This document shows, piece after piece, positions 30,452 to 40,180 of a stretch of 64,000 nucleotides of DNA (its first letter is position 1; each line of letters opens with the position of its first letter). The DNA comes from Microbacterium sp. KUDC0406. Its GTDB lineage: Bacteria > Actinomycetota > Actinomycetes > Actinomycetales > Microbacteriaceae. The DNA lies in assembly GCF_021582875.1 (NCBI RefSeq), contig NZ_CP091138.1:124001-188000 (forward strand), read 5' to 3'. The translations under genes and the position numbers were made by a program. A model generated the notes under the pieces. The model was not told the origin of the DNA. It searched no databases and saw nothing but the letters and a program-made list of their open reading frames with translations.

Positions 30452-30811
30452 ATGGCTGTGAAGTCGAAGTCCGACGCCCGCGCGCGTCGTCACGCCCGTC
30501 TTCGCAAGAAGATCGTCGGCACCGAGGCGCGTCCGCGCCTGGTCGTCACCCGCTCTGCTCGTCACGTCTTCGTGCAGCTCGTGGACGACAGCAAGGGCCA
30601 CACCGTGGCATCCGCATCGACTCTCGAGACCGATCTGCGCACCTTCGACGGTGACAAGACCGCCAAGGCCCGCAAGGTCGGCGAGCTCGTCGCCGAGCGT
30701 GCGAAGGCCGTCGGCGTCTCCGAGGTCGTCTTCGACCGCGGTGGCAACCGCTACGCGGGTCGCGTCGCGGCGATCGCCGATGGCGCCCGCGAAGGGGGGC
30801 TGGCACTGTGA
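30452..30811 (+). CDS. rplR: Ribosomal protein uL18
   Basis: 119 residues. [40 protein letters not shown] and [20 protein letters not shown] identify L18. Overlaps the rpsE start (GTGA). Confidence 0.97.
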   Translation: MAVKSKSDARARRHARLRKKIVGTEARPRLVVTRSARHVFVQLVDDSKGHTVASASTLETDLRTFDGDKTAKARKVGELVAERAKAVGVSEVVFDRGGNRYAGRVAAIADGAREGGLAL

Positions 30812-31518
30812 GTGACAACAAGGAGAACGAAGTGACCGAGCAGGCTGCTGCCACTTCCGAGACGGCTGCCGGCACCACGCAGGCAGAGCCGCAGCGCGAC
30901 CAGCGCGACGGCCGCCGTGGCGGACGAGGCGACCGCAACCAGGGCGGTCGCGACCGCAACTCGCGCGACCGTGGCGACAACCAGTTCCTGGAGCGCGTCG
31001 TCACCATCAACCGCGTCTCGAAGGTCGTGAAGGGTGGTCGTCGCTTCAGCTTCACCGCTCTCGTGGTCGTCGGTGACGGCAACGGCCTGGTCGGCGTCGG
31101 CTACGGCAAGGCGCGCGAGGTCCCGCTGGCGATCTCGAAGGGTGTCGAAGAGGCCAAGCGCAACTTCTTCCGCGTGCCGCGCGTCGGCAGCACCATCCCG
31201 CACCCGGTGCAGGGTGAGTCCGCCGCCGGTGTCGTGCTGCTGCGTCCGGCTGCCGCCGGTACCGGTGTCATCGCCGGTGGTCCGGTCCGCGCCGTGCTCG
31301 AGTGCGCCGGCATCCACGACGTCCTGTCGAAGTCCCTCGGCTCGTCGAACACGATCAACATCGTGCACGCGACCGTGACGGCGCTGAAGGCTCTCGAGGA
31401 GCCCCGTGCCGTGGCCGCCCGCCGCGGCCTGGACTACGACGCGGTCGTGCCGGAGATCATCATCCGCAACGAGGCGAAGGCCGCTGCTGCCGCCGCCGCG
31501 CAGAAGGTAGGTGCCTGA
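30808..31518 (+). CDS. rpsE: Ribosomal protein uS5
   Basis: 236 residues, GTG start. A long Arg/Asp/Gly-rich N-terminal extension (about 50 residues) precedes the S5 double-stranded RNA-binding core ([40 protein letters not shown]). Such extensions are common in actinobacteria. Confidence 0.96.
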   Translation: MSDNKENEVTEQAAATSETAAGTTQAEPQRDQRDGRRGGRGDRNQGGRDRNSRDRGDNQFLERVVTINRVSKVVKGGRRFSFTALVVVGDGNGLVGVGYGKAREVPLAISKGVEEAKRNFFRVPRVGSTIPHPVQGESAAGVVLLRPAAAGTGVIAGGPVRAVLECAGIHDVLSKSLGSSNTINIVHATVTALKALEEPRAVAARRGLDYDAVVPEIIIRNEAKAAAAAAAQKVGA

Positions 31519-31703
31519 TGGCCGCCCGTCTGAAGGTCACCCAGGTCAAGTCCAAGGTGAGCGAGAAGCAGAACCAGCGCGACACGCTGCGTTCACTCGG
31601 TCTGAAGAAGATCGGCGACTCGGTCGTCCGTCCGGATGACGCGCAGACGCGCGGCTACGTCCGGGCCGTCGCTCACCTCGTCAAGATTGAGGAGATCGAC
31701 TAA
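31518..31703 (+). CDS. rpmD: Ribosomal protein uL30
   Basis: 61 residues. [20 protein letters not shown] then [16 protein letters not shown] is the L30 signature. TGATG coupling to rpsE and TAATG coupling to rplO. Confidence 0.96.
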   Translation: MAARLKVTQVKSKVSEKQNQRDTLRSLGLKKIGDSVVRPDDAQTRGYVRAVAHLVKIEEID

Positions 31704-32263
31704 TGGCTGAGAAGAACGAAGCCGTCGAGGCCGAGAAGGTCGAGAAGAAGGCGCCGGCCAAGAAGCCCGCCGCCAAGAAGGCGCCCGCCAAGAAGCCCGA
31801 GACGAAGGATGCTCCGGCGTCGCGTCCCGGTGTTCTGAAGGTGCACCACCTGCGTCCGGTCCCCGGCGCCAACACCGCGAAGACCCGTGTGGGTCGCGGT
31901 GAGGGCTCCAAGGGCAAGACCGCCGGCCGCGGCACGAAGGGCACCAAGGCCCGCAACACCGTCCGCGTCGGATTCGAGGGTGGGCAGATGCCGCTGCACA
32001 TGCGCACCCCGAAGCTGCGCGGGTTCAAGAACCCGTTCCGCGTCGAGTACCAGGTCGTGAACCTGAACAAGCTCGCCGAGCTGTACCCGGCCGGTGGCGA
32101 CGTCACCGTCAGCGACCTGGTCGCCAAGGGTGCCGTTCGCAAGAACGAGAAGGTCAAGGTCCTGGGCGACGGAGAGATCTCCGTCAAGCTCACGGTCTCG
32201 GTCGACAAGGTCTCGGGCAGCGCCGAGCAGAAGATCGTGGCCGCCGGCGGTTCCATCAAGTGA
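31703..32263 (+). CDS. rplO: Ribosomal protein uL15
   Basis: 186 residues. A Lys/Ala-rich N-terminal extension of about 45 residues precedes the L15 core ([50 protein letters not shown]). Confidence 0.96.
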   Translation: MAEKNEAVEAEKVEKKAPAKKPAAKKAPAKKPETKDAPASRPGVLKVHHLRPVPGANTAKTRVGRGEGSKGKTAGRGTKGTKARNTVRVGFEGGQMPLHMRTPKLRGFKNPFRVEYQVVNLNKLAELYPAGGDVTVSDLVAKGAVRKNEKVKVLGDGEISVKLTVSVDKVSGSAEQKIVAAGGSIK

Positions 32264-32282
32264 CCGTCTGGTGACCAGCACC

Positions 32283-32313
32283 AGGAGGGGCCGGAGATTC
32301 TCCGGCCCCTCCT
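32283..32313 (+). terminator. Hairpin between rplO and secY
   Basis: 13-bp perfect stem (32283-32295 with 32301-32313, loop GATTC) that is very GC-rich and has no clean T-run. It may end or attenuate the ribosomal part; secY then needs its own promoter in the 64 bases before its start. Confidence 0.55.
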
Positions 32314-32377
32314 GTGCGTTACCCTGGACTTTCGGCCGCGAGTTCTAGGCCGGCATCCCCACTCAGGAGGAAAACTC

Positions 32378-33700
32378 TTGTTCAGCGCTATCGCGCGGAT
32401 CATCCGCACGCCCGACCTGCGGCGGAAGATCGGCTTCACCCTGGCGATCATCGCCCTGTACCGCCTGGGTTCGAACGTTCCCGCCCCGTTCGTGGACTTC
32501 CCGAACGTCGAGACCTGTCTCGCTGCCAGTGCCGGCACCGAGGGGCTCCTGGGCCTCGTGAACCTGTTCTCGGGCGGCGCCCTGCTCAAGCTGTCGATCT
32601 TCGCGCTCGGCGTCATGCCGTACATCACCGCGACGATCATCGTGCAGCTGCTGCGCGTCGTCATCCCGCACTTCGAGACCCTCCACAAAGAGGGTCAGGC
32701 CGGTCAGGCGAAGCTCACGCAGTACACCCGCTACCTGACCATCGCGCTCGCGCTGCTGCAGTCGACCACGCTGGTCACCGTGGCGCGCAGCGGACAGCTG
32801 TTCGGATCCGCGAGCGATCCGTCCTGCCAGGCACTGCTCACCAACGACGTGTGGTGGGCCCAGCTGCTGATGATCTTCGCCCTCACGGCCGGTACCGGCC
32901 TGATCATGTGGTTCGCCGAGCTCGTCACCGAGCGCGGCATCGGCAACGGCATGTCGCTGCTGATCTTCACCTCGATCGCCGCCACCTTCCCGGCCGCCAT
33001 GTGGGCGATCTGGGAGGCGAAGGGCTTCGAGGTCTTCCTCATGGTCCTCATCGTCGGAATCATCGTGATGGCCCTCGTGGTCTTCGTCGAGCAGTCCCAG
33101 CGCCGCATCCCGGTGCAGTACGCGAAGCGCATGGTGGGCCGCCGCACCTACGGCGGCACCAACACCTACATCCCGCTGAAGGTGAACATGGCGGGCGTCA
33201 TCCCGATCATCTTCGCCTCGTCGCTGCTCTACATCCCGATGCTGATCGCGCAGTTCAACACCCCGACAGACGGCAGCACGCCGCCGGCGTGGGTGACCTG
33301 GATCTCGCAGCACTTCACCACCGGTGACAGCCCGCTGTACATGGCGGTCTACTTCCTGCTCATCATCGGGTTCACCTACTTCTACGTGGCGATCACGTTC
33401 AACCCGGTCGAGGTCGCGGACAACATGAAGAAGTACGGCGGCTTCATCCCCGGCATCCGTGCCGGACGCCCGACTGCCGAGTACCTCGACTACGTGCTGA
33501 CGCGCATCACGTTCCCCGGTTCGATCTACATCGGTCTGATCGCCCTCATCCCGCTGATCGCGCTGTCGACGGTCCAGGCCAACCAGAACTTCCCGTTCGG
33601 CGGCGCCTCGATCCTCATCATCGTCGGCGTCGGGCTCGAGACCGTGAAGCAGATCGATGCGCAGCTGCAGCAGCGCCATTACGAAGGGCTCCTCCGATGA
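32378..33700 (+). CDS. secY: Sec translocase subunit SecY
   Basis: 440 residues, TTG start with a strong AGGAGG at 32365-32370. About ten membrane helices; typical segments are LFSGGALLKLSIFALGVMPY, ITERGIGNGMSL-like ELVTERGIGNGMSLLIF, and the cytoplasmic loop RRIPVQYAKRMVGRRTYGG. It forms the protein-conducting channel with SecE and SecG. The stop overlaps adk (ATGA). Confidence 0.96.
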   Translation: MFSAIARIIRTPDLRRKIGFTLAIIALYRLGSNVPAPFVDFPNVETCLAASAGTEGLLGLVNLFSGGALLKLSIFALGVMPYITATIIVQLLRVVIPHFETLHKEGQAGQAKLTQYTRYLTIALALLQSTTLVTVARSGQLFGSASDPSCQALLTNDVWWAQLLMIFALTAGTGLIMWFAELVTERGIGNGMSLLIFTSIAATFPAAMWAIWEAKGFEVFLMVLIVGIIVMALVVFVEQSQRRIPVQYAKRMVGRRTYGGTNTYIPLKVNMAGVIPIIFASSLLYIPMLIAQFNTPTDGSTPPAWVTWISQHFTTGDSPLYMAVYFLLIIGFTYFYVAITFNPVEVADNMKKYGGFIPGIRAGRPTAEYLDYVLTRITFPGSIYIGLIALIPLIALSTVQANQNFPFGGASILIIVGVGLETVKQIDAQLQQRHYEGLLR

Positions 33701-34305
33701 CGGCATCCGCACAGTCCACCGCTCGCCTCCTGATCGTGGGCCCGCAGGGCTCCGGCAAGGGCACGCAGGGCGTGCGCATCGCCGACGCGTACGGGATCCC
33801 GGTGGTCTCCACCGGTGACATCTTCCGCGCGAACATCAAGGAGGGCACTGAGCTGGGCCGCAAGGTCACCGCCATCCTGGACGCCGGTGACCTGGTGCCC
33901 GACGAGCTGACCAGCGAGATCGTGCGCGACCGGCTCTCGCAGCCGGACGCCGCGAACGGCTTCCTGCTCGACGGCTACCCGCGCAACACGCACCAGGTGG
34001 AGCACCTGGACGCCTTCCTGCAGGAGCGCGACGAGTCGCTCGACGCGGTCATCCTGCTCGACGTGCCCCGTGAGGAGAGCCTGACGCGGCTGCGCCTGCG
34101 GGCCACCGAGCAGGGCCGTTCCGACGACACCGACGAGGCCATCGCGCACCGCCTGGACATCTACGAGCACGAGACGGCTCCGATCATCTCGGTGTACGAG
34201 CAGCGCGGCATCGTCGACCGCATCGACGGTGTCGGCTCTCTCGACGAGATCGCCGAGCGCATCGTCGCGGCGCTGGACGCCCGCGGCCTGCGCGTGCTGG
34301 TCTGA
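33697..34305 (+). CDS. adk: Adenylate kinase
   Basis: 202 residues. The P-loop is GPQGSGKGTQG, with STGDIFRANIKEGTELG and GFLLDGYPRNTHQVEHLD. The lid is the short type without a zinc insertion, as in actinobacteria. It converts ATP and AMP to two ADP. Conserved position after secY. Confidence 0.96.
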   Translation: MTASAQSTARLLIVGPQGSGKGTQGVRIADAYGIPVVSTGDIFRANIKEGTELGRKVTAILDAGDLVPDELTSEIVRDRLSQPDAANGFLLDGYPRNTHQVEHLDAFLQERDESLDAVILLDVPREESLTRLRLRATEQGRSDDTDEAIAHRLDIYEHETAPIISVYEQRGIVDRIDGVGSLDEIAERIVAALDARGLRVLV

Positions 34306-34306
34306 C

Positions 34307-35133
34307 GTGTTCCGGCGGTCGATCTACAAGTCGCCGGCGCAGCTGCGGTCGATGGTCGAGCCCGGCCTGATCACGGCGGCGGCGCTCGACGAGGCGCGCG
34401 CGCTGGTGGCGCCCGGTGTGACCACCGCCGAGCTGGATGCTGCGGCATCCGGCGTGATCACGGGTCGCGGGGCGGAGTCGAACTTCCAGCTCGTGCGCGG
34501 ATACCGGCACACGACCTGCATCTCGGTGAACGACCAGGTCGTGCATGGCATCCCCGGTGAGCGGGTGCTGCGGCCCGGCGACATCGTCTCGATCGACTGC
34601 GGTGCGCAGTACCAGGGCTGGAACGGCGACAGCGCGATCACGATCGTGGTGCCGGATGCTGCGCGGCCCGAGCTGGTGGCGCGTCGTGAGGAGCTCTCCC
34701 GGGTGACCGAGGGGTCGATGTGGGCGGGCATCGCCGCCATGGCCACGGCCACCCACATCGGTGAGCTCGGAGACGCCATCCAGGGGTACATCGAGGCGCA
34801 GGGCGAGTACGGCATCCTGCGCGAGTACGTGGGCCACGGCATCGGCCGCAAGATGCACGAGGCGCCCAGCGTGTTCAACTACCGCACGCCGGATGCGGGT
34901 GCGGAGATCCGCCCCGGCCTCGTGCTCGCCATCGAGCCGATGGTCACCGCCGGGGAGAGGCGACCTTCGTCGAGGACGACGACTGGACGGTCACGACCGT
35001 CGACGGATCGGACGGCTCGCACTGGGAGCACAGCGTCGCCCGCCACGAGGCCGGCATCTGGGTGCTCACCGCACCCGACGGCGGCGCTGCCGGTCTTGCC
35101 CCCTTCGGCGTGGTGCCCGTCCCCGTCCCGTAG
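34307..35133 (+). CDS. map: Type I methionine aminopeptidase (apparent frameshift)
   Basis: GTG start one base after the adk stop. The metal-binding core is present (CISVNDQVVHGIPG; DIVSIDCGAQYQGWNGDSAI; GHGIGRKMHEAPSVFNY; LVLAIEPMV). After VTAG the frame breaks at about 34960 (GGGG AGAGG). Restoring one G gives GEATFVEDDDWTVTTVDGSD ... HWEHSVARHEAGIWVLT to TAG at 35131. Repaired length is about 275. The gene is normally essential for N-terminal Met removal, so a sequencing error in the G run is the best explanation. Confidence 0.9.
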
Positions 35134-35446
35134 CCCGCTCGCCACCTGCCGCGCCGCTGCGGCGAACCACGCACGCCGGACCGACCCGTCCGCGGCGCCA
35201 CGAGCCACCCGGTGCAGCACGAGCCGTCAGCGGTGCGCAAGTGGTTCGTGCTGCAGCGGGTGGCTCGGCTGACGAAGGCTTGAACCACCCGTGTCGTCAC
35301 GAACCGCCCAGACCGTCGGCGAACCCGCCGCCGTGGCACGAGTCATGCGCGCTGGGCGGGTGGCTCACGTGTTCGTGGGTGCGTGCCGCGTCGGCACCGC
35401 CGAAGCACGCGCGACAGCGTGAAGCATCCTGTTCGGCTGCGACCGG
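35134..35446. repeat. Gene-free region rich in GAGCCACCC/GGGTGGCTC palindromes
   Basis: About 310 bases between map and the convergent AbiEi-like gene hold many copies of GAGCCACC, AACCACC and their complements (for example 35201, 35247, 35268, 35285, 35358), often paired as hairpins. Similar units continue inside the 3' end of the next gene (35480-35560) and just upstream of it (36685-36740). No gene is seen here. Confidence 0.6.
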
Positions 35447-36577
35447 TCAGTCGCAGTGCGAAGCATCCGGTGCGTCCGCGAGCCACCCGGTGCAGCGTGA
35501 GCCGCGGGCTGCTCGCAGGTGGTTCGTGCGCGTGCGGGTGGTTCGGATGCTCCCGCGATCCACACGCGGCAGGGTGGGGGTCAGCGGTGCTGCCGCCGGC
35601 AGCGGCGGGACCTGCCGTGAGCGGTCAGAGACCGTGGCCAGCAGCGCGGGGGAGGGCGGACGCACCCGCGGCACATGGATCGCATCGAGTGCCTGCACGA
35701 CGGGCTTCACGTGCCAGGCGTCCGTGAGATCCCAGCGGGCGAACGGATGCCCGTGTCGTCGGAGTCGGTCCTCACGGCGCTTCTCGTCCGCAAGCTTGAC
35801 CGCCGCAGCTTCAGGAGACCCGAGGGCGTACTTCTGCCAGCCGTCGGACTCGCCGATCCCGCCGATCGACGCGAAGAAGAAGTCGACGCGATCGGTCGCG
35901 TTCTCGTAGTGGAACTGACGCTGCAGGTCCGGCTGCTCGAACCCGCTCCACAGGATCACCGCCCGGCTCACACTCTCGCCTGGCGACTCCGCCCGTCCGT
36001 CGGCGAGCCCCCAGACCAGACGCATCCGTGCGCGCCCGCGCGAGCTCGACTGCCGCTCGCCCCGATCTCGCAGATCGGCCAGACAAGCCTCGCCGCCCTG
36101 CGTCTGAGAGATCGCGGCGTCGGCGACCGCGAGCGCCTGCGCCGGCGGCAGCACCCGCACGAGGTCGACGACGGTGTCCACCAGTGAGGTGACAGCGATG
36201 CCGCCGATGAGTTCTGTGTCACGGGCGTCCACGCTGGCATGGACGGCGACGTCGCCGTACCGGCCGGATGCCTGGCGTGCCGAGTTCAGCACGTGGATCC
36301 AGCGCGTCTGCCGGAAACGCGGCAGGCCGTGCACGACCGCCGCCGACTCCAGGCACAGCACGGCGTCCGGATGGGTGCGGGCGAACGCGTGCACTCTCGC
36401 GGCGTAGCGGTCCCACGGCGTCAGCGTGGAGTACGCCGCGCGCTCTGCGTAGATCCCGCGACGGATTCGGATGTACCTCTGCGTGCGAACGGGGATGCCC
36501 AGCATCCGTGCTTCCACGGCGGTGACCAGCGGTATCGGCGAGGTGGTGAAGGCGCGATCGGTGAGAGTGAGCGGCAT
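35447..36577 (-). CDS. AbiEi-like N-terminal domain protein with DUF559/Vsr-like nuclease domain
   Basis: 376 residues from ATG 36577 (MPLTLTDRAFTTS). The N-terminal third resembles the AbiEi-family antitoxin winged helix (LGIPVRTQRYIRIRRGIYAE; AVLCLESAAVVHGLPRF). The C-terminal part has the endonuclease-like pattern DRVDFFFASIGGIGESDGWQ, KYALGS, AVKLADEKRREDRLRRHGH and FARWDLTDA. No AbiEii toxin gene is adjacent. The last about 30 residues (RTTRTRTNHLRAARGSRC ...) are encoded by the palindromic repeats, so the natural C-terminus may have been extended. Function is unknown. Confidence 0.72.
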   Translation of the reverse strand: MPLTLTDRAFTTSPIPLVTAVEARMLGIPVRTQRYIRIRRGIYAERAAYSTLTPWDRYAARVHAFARTHPDAVLCLESAAVVHGLPRFRQTRWIHVLNSARQASGRYGDVAVHASVDARDTELIGGIAVTSLVDTVVDLVRVLPPAQALAVADAAISQTQGGEACLADLRDRGERQSSSRGRARMRLVWGLADGRAESPGESVSRAVILWSGFEQPDLQRQFHYENATDRVDFFFASIGGIGESDGWQKYALGSPEAAAVKLADEKRREDRLRRHGHPFARWDLTDAWHVKPVVQALDAIHVPRVRPPSPALLATVSDRSRQVPPLPAAAPLTPTLPRVDRGSIRTTRTRTNHLRAARGSRCTGWLADAPDASHCD

Positions 36578-36827
36578 CCCTCGATCCTGGCCCGCGAGGA
36601 TGCTCCCGGAAGCTGCCAGGAACAACTTTCCGCCGACCGCCACCTGTGGAGGAAGAGTCGTCCGCGTACGAACCGCTCGCGCAGGCACGAACCATCCACC
36701 ACGCAGCTGAGGGTCATGCGCGAATGGGTGGCTCGTGGGGAAGGGAGGGCGGCGGGGCCCTCACATGGAGCCCATAGTCGGGACAGGGCAGAATAGCGGG
36801 GAACTTCCCTGTACAGATCGGAAAGCA

Positions 36828-37493
36828 ATGGCTGCGCAGCGCAAGACCAACTGGTTCGCCATCGGAGTGTCCATCGCCGTCGTGGTGGTGCTCGTCGCCC
36901 TCGGCGGATTCGTGGTGTACCTGAACAACCAGGCCACCTCTCCGGGCGCGGCGCCCACCAGCAATGAGAGCTTCGACGCCGAGAGCGGTGCGATCTCGTT
37001 CGGCGACGGCAAGGACGAGGTCGCGGTGTTCGTGGACTTCCAGTGCCCCGCCTGCAAGTCGTTCGAGGACAACTTCGGTTCCGCGCTCGAGAAGGCGGCG
37101 GAGGACGGCAGGATCACGCTCGCGTATCACCCGATCGCGATTCTCGACCGCTTCTCGCAGGGCACGGAGTACTCCTCCCGGTCCGCCGGCGCGGCGGTCT
37201 GCGTCGCCTCCACTCAGCCTGACAAGTACCTCGACTTCTCCAAGGCGCTGTTCGCGAACCAGCCGGAGGAGAACACCCCCGGCCTCACAGACGAACAGAT
37301 CGTCGACATCGCGAAGCAGGCCGGAGCAGACAAGGTCGAGTCCTGCATCACCGATCAGACCTACATGAAGTTCGGTGCGGCCCAGGCGAAGAAGCACGAG
37401 ATCAAGAGCACTCCGACCGTGAAGATCAACGGCAAGGAGCTCAACCTCCAGGACAACGCCGACTTCAAGAAGCTCACCGACCTGATCAGCTGA
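36828..37493 (+). CDS. DsbA/DsbG-like membrane-anchored thioredoxin-fold protein
   Basis: 221 residues from ATG 36828. It has an N-terminal membrane anchor (WFAIGVSIAVVVVLVALGGF), then a DsbA-like fold with the active site FVDFQCPACKSFED (CPAC), AYHPIAILDRFSQGTEYS and the cis-Pro region KSTPTVKING. It probably oxidises or isomerises disulfides outside the membrane. It lies alone between map and infA with its own GGCAGAATAG promoter-like string at about 36787. Confidence 0.86.
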   Translation: MAAQRKTNWFAIGVSIAVVVVLVALGGFVVYLNNQATSPGAAPTSNESFDAESGAISFGDGKDEVAVFVDFQCPACKSFEDNFGSALEKAAEDGRITLAYHPIAILDRFSQGTEYSSRSAGAAVCVASTQPDKYLDFSKALFANQPEENTPGLTDEQIVDIAKQAGADKVESCITDQTYMKFGAAQAKKHEIKSTPTVKINGKELNLQDNADFKKLTDLIS

Positions 37494-37547
37494 TCGTCCC
37501 CGCAGGAACGCGGGTGCGGCCCCCGGCTCCGCACTCGCGTTCTGCAT

Positions 37548-37576
37548 TTGCCGGATGCTCCGGAGCGGACTATCAT
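37548..37576 (+). promoter_or_regulatory. Candidate promoter of infA and the alpha operon
   Basis: TTGCCG (37548-37553) and TATCAT (37571-37576) are separated by 17 bases and lie about 95 bases before the infA start. Confidence 0.55.
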
Positions 37577-37671
37577 AGATCTTTGGTGCCTTGCGCCTTG
37601 ATTCGGCGTGTCCCAGCACCACCCATCCATCCACCGCAGATCGACCGATCTGCAGAAGCGTCAGCGAGGCT

Positions 37672-37893
37672 ATGGCTAAGAAAGACGGTGTCATCGAGAT
37701 CGAGGGCGTCGTGTCGGAAGCACTTCCCAACGCGATGTTCCGCGTTGAGCTCAGCAACGGACACAAGGTTCTGGCAACGATCTCCGGAAAGATGCGGCAG
37801 AACTACATCCGCATCATCCCCGAGGACCGCGTGGTCGTGGAGCTCTCGCCCTACGACCTGACCCGCGGCCGCATCGTCTACCGCTACCGCTGA
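37672..37893 (+). CDS. infA: Translation initiation factor IF-1
   Basis: 73 residues ([49 protein letters not shown]): a full-length S1-like OB fold. It occupies the ribosomal A site during initiation. First gene of the alpha-operon part. Confidence 0.97.
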   Translation: MAKKDGVIEIEGVVSEALPNAMFRVELSNGHKVLATISGKMRQNYIRIIPEDRVVVELSPYDLTRGRIVYRYR

Positions 37894-37923
37894 TCGGTCG
37901 AGAAGTAACGGCAGCCTAGGGCC

Positions 37924-37944
37924 CTTCGACAGGCTCAGGGACCC
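37924..37944. repeat. Repeat family A, single arm
   Basis: A copy of CTTCGACAGGCTCAGGGACC plus one base between infA and rpmJ; no second arm nearby. Same orientation as the left arm at 29364. Confidence 0.8.
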
Positions 37945-37977
37945 AAGACTGCACGAAGACAGCGAACAGGAAGAAAC

Positions 37978-38094
37978 ATGAAGGTCAAGCCCAGCGTCAA
38001 GCCCATCTGCGACCACTGCCGCGTGATCCGTCGTCACGGTCGCGTCATGGTGATCTGCAAGTCGAACCCGCGTCACAAGCAGCGCCAGGGCTGA
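37978..38094 (+). CDS. rpmJ: Ribosomal protein bL36
   Basis: 38 residues, [20 protein letters not shown] ... [10 protein letters not shown]. The zinc ligands are Cys11, Cys14, Cys27 and His32 (C+ type). RBS-like AACAGGAAG precedes the ATG. Confidence 0.96.
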   Translation: MKVKPSVKPICDHCRVIRRHGRVMVICKSNPRHKQRQG

Positions 38095-38237
38095 GCGGGG
38101 CGCCCTCCGGGGCATCCGCACAACTCAACATCTGAATACGGCAGGATCACCAGCCCGCGCAAGCGGGGGACACCTCGGGGCGGAGGCCCGAGCACCGATC
38201 CTGCTCCACACCTCCACAACACTCCAGGAGTTACCGC

Positions 38238-38612
38238 ATGGCACGTCTTGCCGGCGTCGACATCCCGCGCGACAAGCGCGTGGTGATCGCCCTCACGTAC
38301 ATCTACGGCATCGGCCGTACCCGTTCGGTCGAGATCCTCAAGGCCACCGAGATCGATGAGTCGATCCGCGTCAAGGACCTCACCGACGACCAGCTCGTCG
38401 CACTCCGCGACCACATCGAGGGCAACTACAAGGTGGAGGGTGACCTGCGCCGCGAGGTTGCCGCAGACATCCGCCGCAAGGTCGAGATCGGCTCGTACGA
38501 GGGCATCCGCCACCGTCGTGGTCTCCCGGTCCGCGGTCAGCGCACCAAGACCAACGCCCGTACCCGCAAGGGCCCGAAGCGCACCGTCGCCGGTAAGAAG
38601 AAGGCCCGCTAA
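38238..38612 (+). CDS. rpsM: Ribosomal protein uS13
   Basis: 124 residues. [30 protein letters not shown] and the C-terminal [20 protein letters not shown] identify S13. The 143 bases upstream contain only a GC-rich spacer. Confidence 0.97.
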   Translation: MARLAGVDIPRDKRVVIALTYIYGIGRTRSVEILKATEIDESIRVKDLTDDQLVALRDHIEGNYKVEGDLRREVAADIRRKVEIGSYEGIRHRRGLPVRGQRTKTNARTRKGPKRTVAGKKKAR

Positions 38613-38639
38613 GCGGCCAGGGAATAGGAGAACACTTTC

Positions 38640-39038
38640 ATGGCTGCACCCAAGGCCGCCGCGCGCAAGCCGCGCCGCAAGGAGAAGAAGAACATCGCGC
38701 TGGGCCAGGCCCACATCAAGTCGACGTTCAACAACACCATCGTCTCGATCACCGACCCGTCCGGCGCCGTCATCGCCTGGGCGTCGTCCGGTGGCGTGGG
38801 CTTCAAGGGCTCCCGCAAGTCCACCCCGTACGCGGCCGGCATGGCCGCCGAGTCGGCCGCCCGTCAGGCCGCCGAGCACGGTGTGAAGAAGGTCGACGTC
38901 CTCGTCAAGGGCCCGGGCTCCGGCCGCGAGACCGCGATCCGCTCGCTGCAGGCCGCCGGCCTCGAGGTGGGGTCCATCCAGGACGTCACCCCGCAGGCAC
39001 ACAACGGCTGCCGCCCGCCGAAGCGCCGCCGCGTCTGA
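38640..39038 (+). CDS. rpsK: Ribosomal protein uS11
   Basis: 132 residues. [40 protein letters not shown] and the end [10 protein letters not shown] are conserved. rpsD, which follows rpsK in many bacteria, is absent here. Confidence 0.97.
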   Translation: MAAPKAAARKPRRKEKKNIALGQAHIKSTFNNTIVSITDPSGAVIAWASSGGVGFKGSRKSTPYAAGMAAESAARQAAEHGVKKVDVLVKGPGSGRETAIRSLQAAGLEVGSIQDVTPQAHNGCRPPKRRRV

Positions 39039-39046
39039 TCTCGGAC

Positions 39047-39085
39047 AGGGATGCCGGTACCGATCCGCTCGGGGCCGGCATCCCT
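39047..39085 (+). terminator. Hairpin between rpsK and rpoA
   Basis: 11-bp perfect arms (AGGGATGCCGG at 39047-39057, complement at 39075-39085) with a 17-base loop. Possibly a partial terminator or attenuator before rpoA. Confidence 0.5.
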
Positions 39086-39163
39086 TCCGCCGATCTTCGA
39101 CAACTCAACACACCTCACCCAACACATGTCATATAGCGGGCATGTGATCGAAAGGAACACATA

Positions 39164-40154
39164 GTGCTCATTGCACAGCGTCCCACCCTGAACGAGGAAA
39201 AGCTCGCCGACAACCGCAGCCGGTTCGTCATCGAGCCGCTCGAGCCCGGTTTCGGCTACACCATCGGCAACGCGCTGCGTCGCAGCCTCCTCTCGTCGAT
39301 CCCCGGCGCCGACGGTCACCACGATCCGCATCGACGGCGTGCTGCACGAGTTCAGCACCATCCCGGGCGTGAAGGAGGATGTCACCGAGATCATCCTCAA
39401 CATCAAGCAGCTGGTCGTCTCCTCGGAGCGCGACGAGCCGATCACCGCCTACCTGCGCAAGACGGGCGCGGGCGAGGTCACGGCGGCGGACATCTCCGCT
39501 CCGGCCGGCGTCGAGGTGCACAACCCCGACCTGGTGATCGCGACCCTGAACGACACCGCGAAGTTCGAGCTGGAGCTGACGATCGAGCGCGGTCGTGGCT
39601 ACGTCTCCGCCGCGCAGAACCGCAACGAGTACGCCGAGGCCGGCCAGATCCCGGTCGACTCGATCTACTCGCCGGTGCTGAAGGTCAGCTACCGCGTCGA
39701 CGCCACCCGTGCCGGTGAGCGCACCGACTTCGACAAGCTCGTGCTGGATGTCGAGACCAAGTCCGCGATCAGCCCGCGCGACGCCGTCGCCTCGGCCGCG
39801 AAGACCCTGACCGAGCTGTTCGGCCTCGCTCGCGAGCTGAACGTCGAGGCCGAGGGCATCGAGATCGGTCCGGCGCCGGTGGAGGCCGTGCTCTCCAGCG
39901 AGCTGTCGATGCCGATCGAGGACCTCGATCTGTCGGTCCGGTCGTACAACTGCCTCAAGCGCGAGGGCATCAACACCGTCGCGGAGCTGGTCGCCCTCTC
40001 CGAGACGCAGCTGATGAACATCCGCAACTTCGGACAGAAGTCGGTCGACGAGGTGCGCGACAAGCTCGTCTCGCTCGGTCTGTCGCTGAAGGACTCGGTG
40101 CCCGGTTTCGACGGCGCCCACTTCTACGGCGGCTCCGAAGACGAGTCCTTCTGA
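39164..40154 (+). CDS. rpoA: RNA polymerase alpha subunit (apparent frameshift)
   Basis: GTG start, [20 protein letters not shown] then [20 protein letters not shown]. The frame breaks after SSIPGA at 39305-39312 and resumes as [20 protein letters not shown]. Removing the single A at 39312 restores the conserved [12 protein letters not shown]. The rest is normal: an N-terminal assembly domain and the C-terminal DNA-binding domain [20 protein letters not shown] ... [15 protein letters not shown]. Repaired length is about 329. Cells cannot live without it, so this is almost surely a sequence error; it sits on GGCGCC. Confidence 0.93.
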
Positions 40155-40180
40155 TCCCCTTTTCCCTGGAGTAAACGAAT

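Noticed and set aside
35134..35446. CRISPR array
   Set aside because: The repeats are short, irregularly spaced palindromes without constant-length spacers, and no cas genes are present.
39164..40154. Programmed frameshift in rpoA
   Set aside because: No slippery heptamer or conserved precedent; removing one base restores the family sequence exactly, and similar breaks occur in many unrelated genes of the window.
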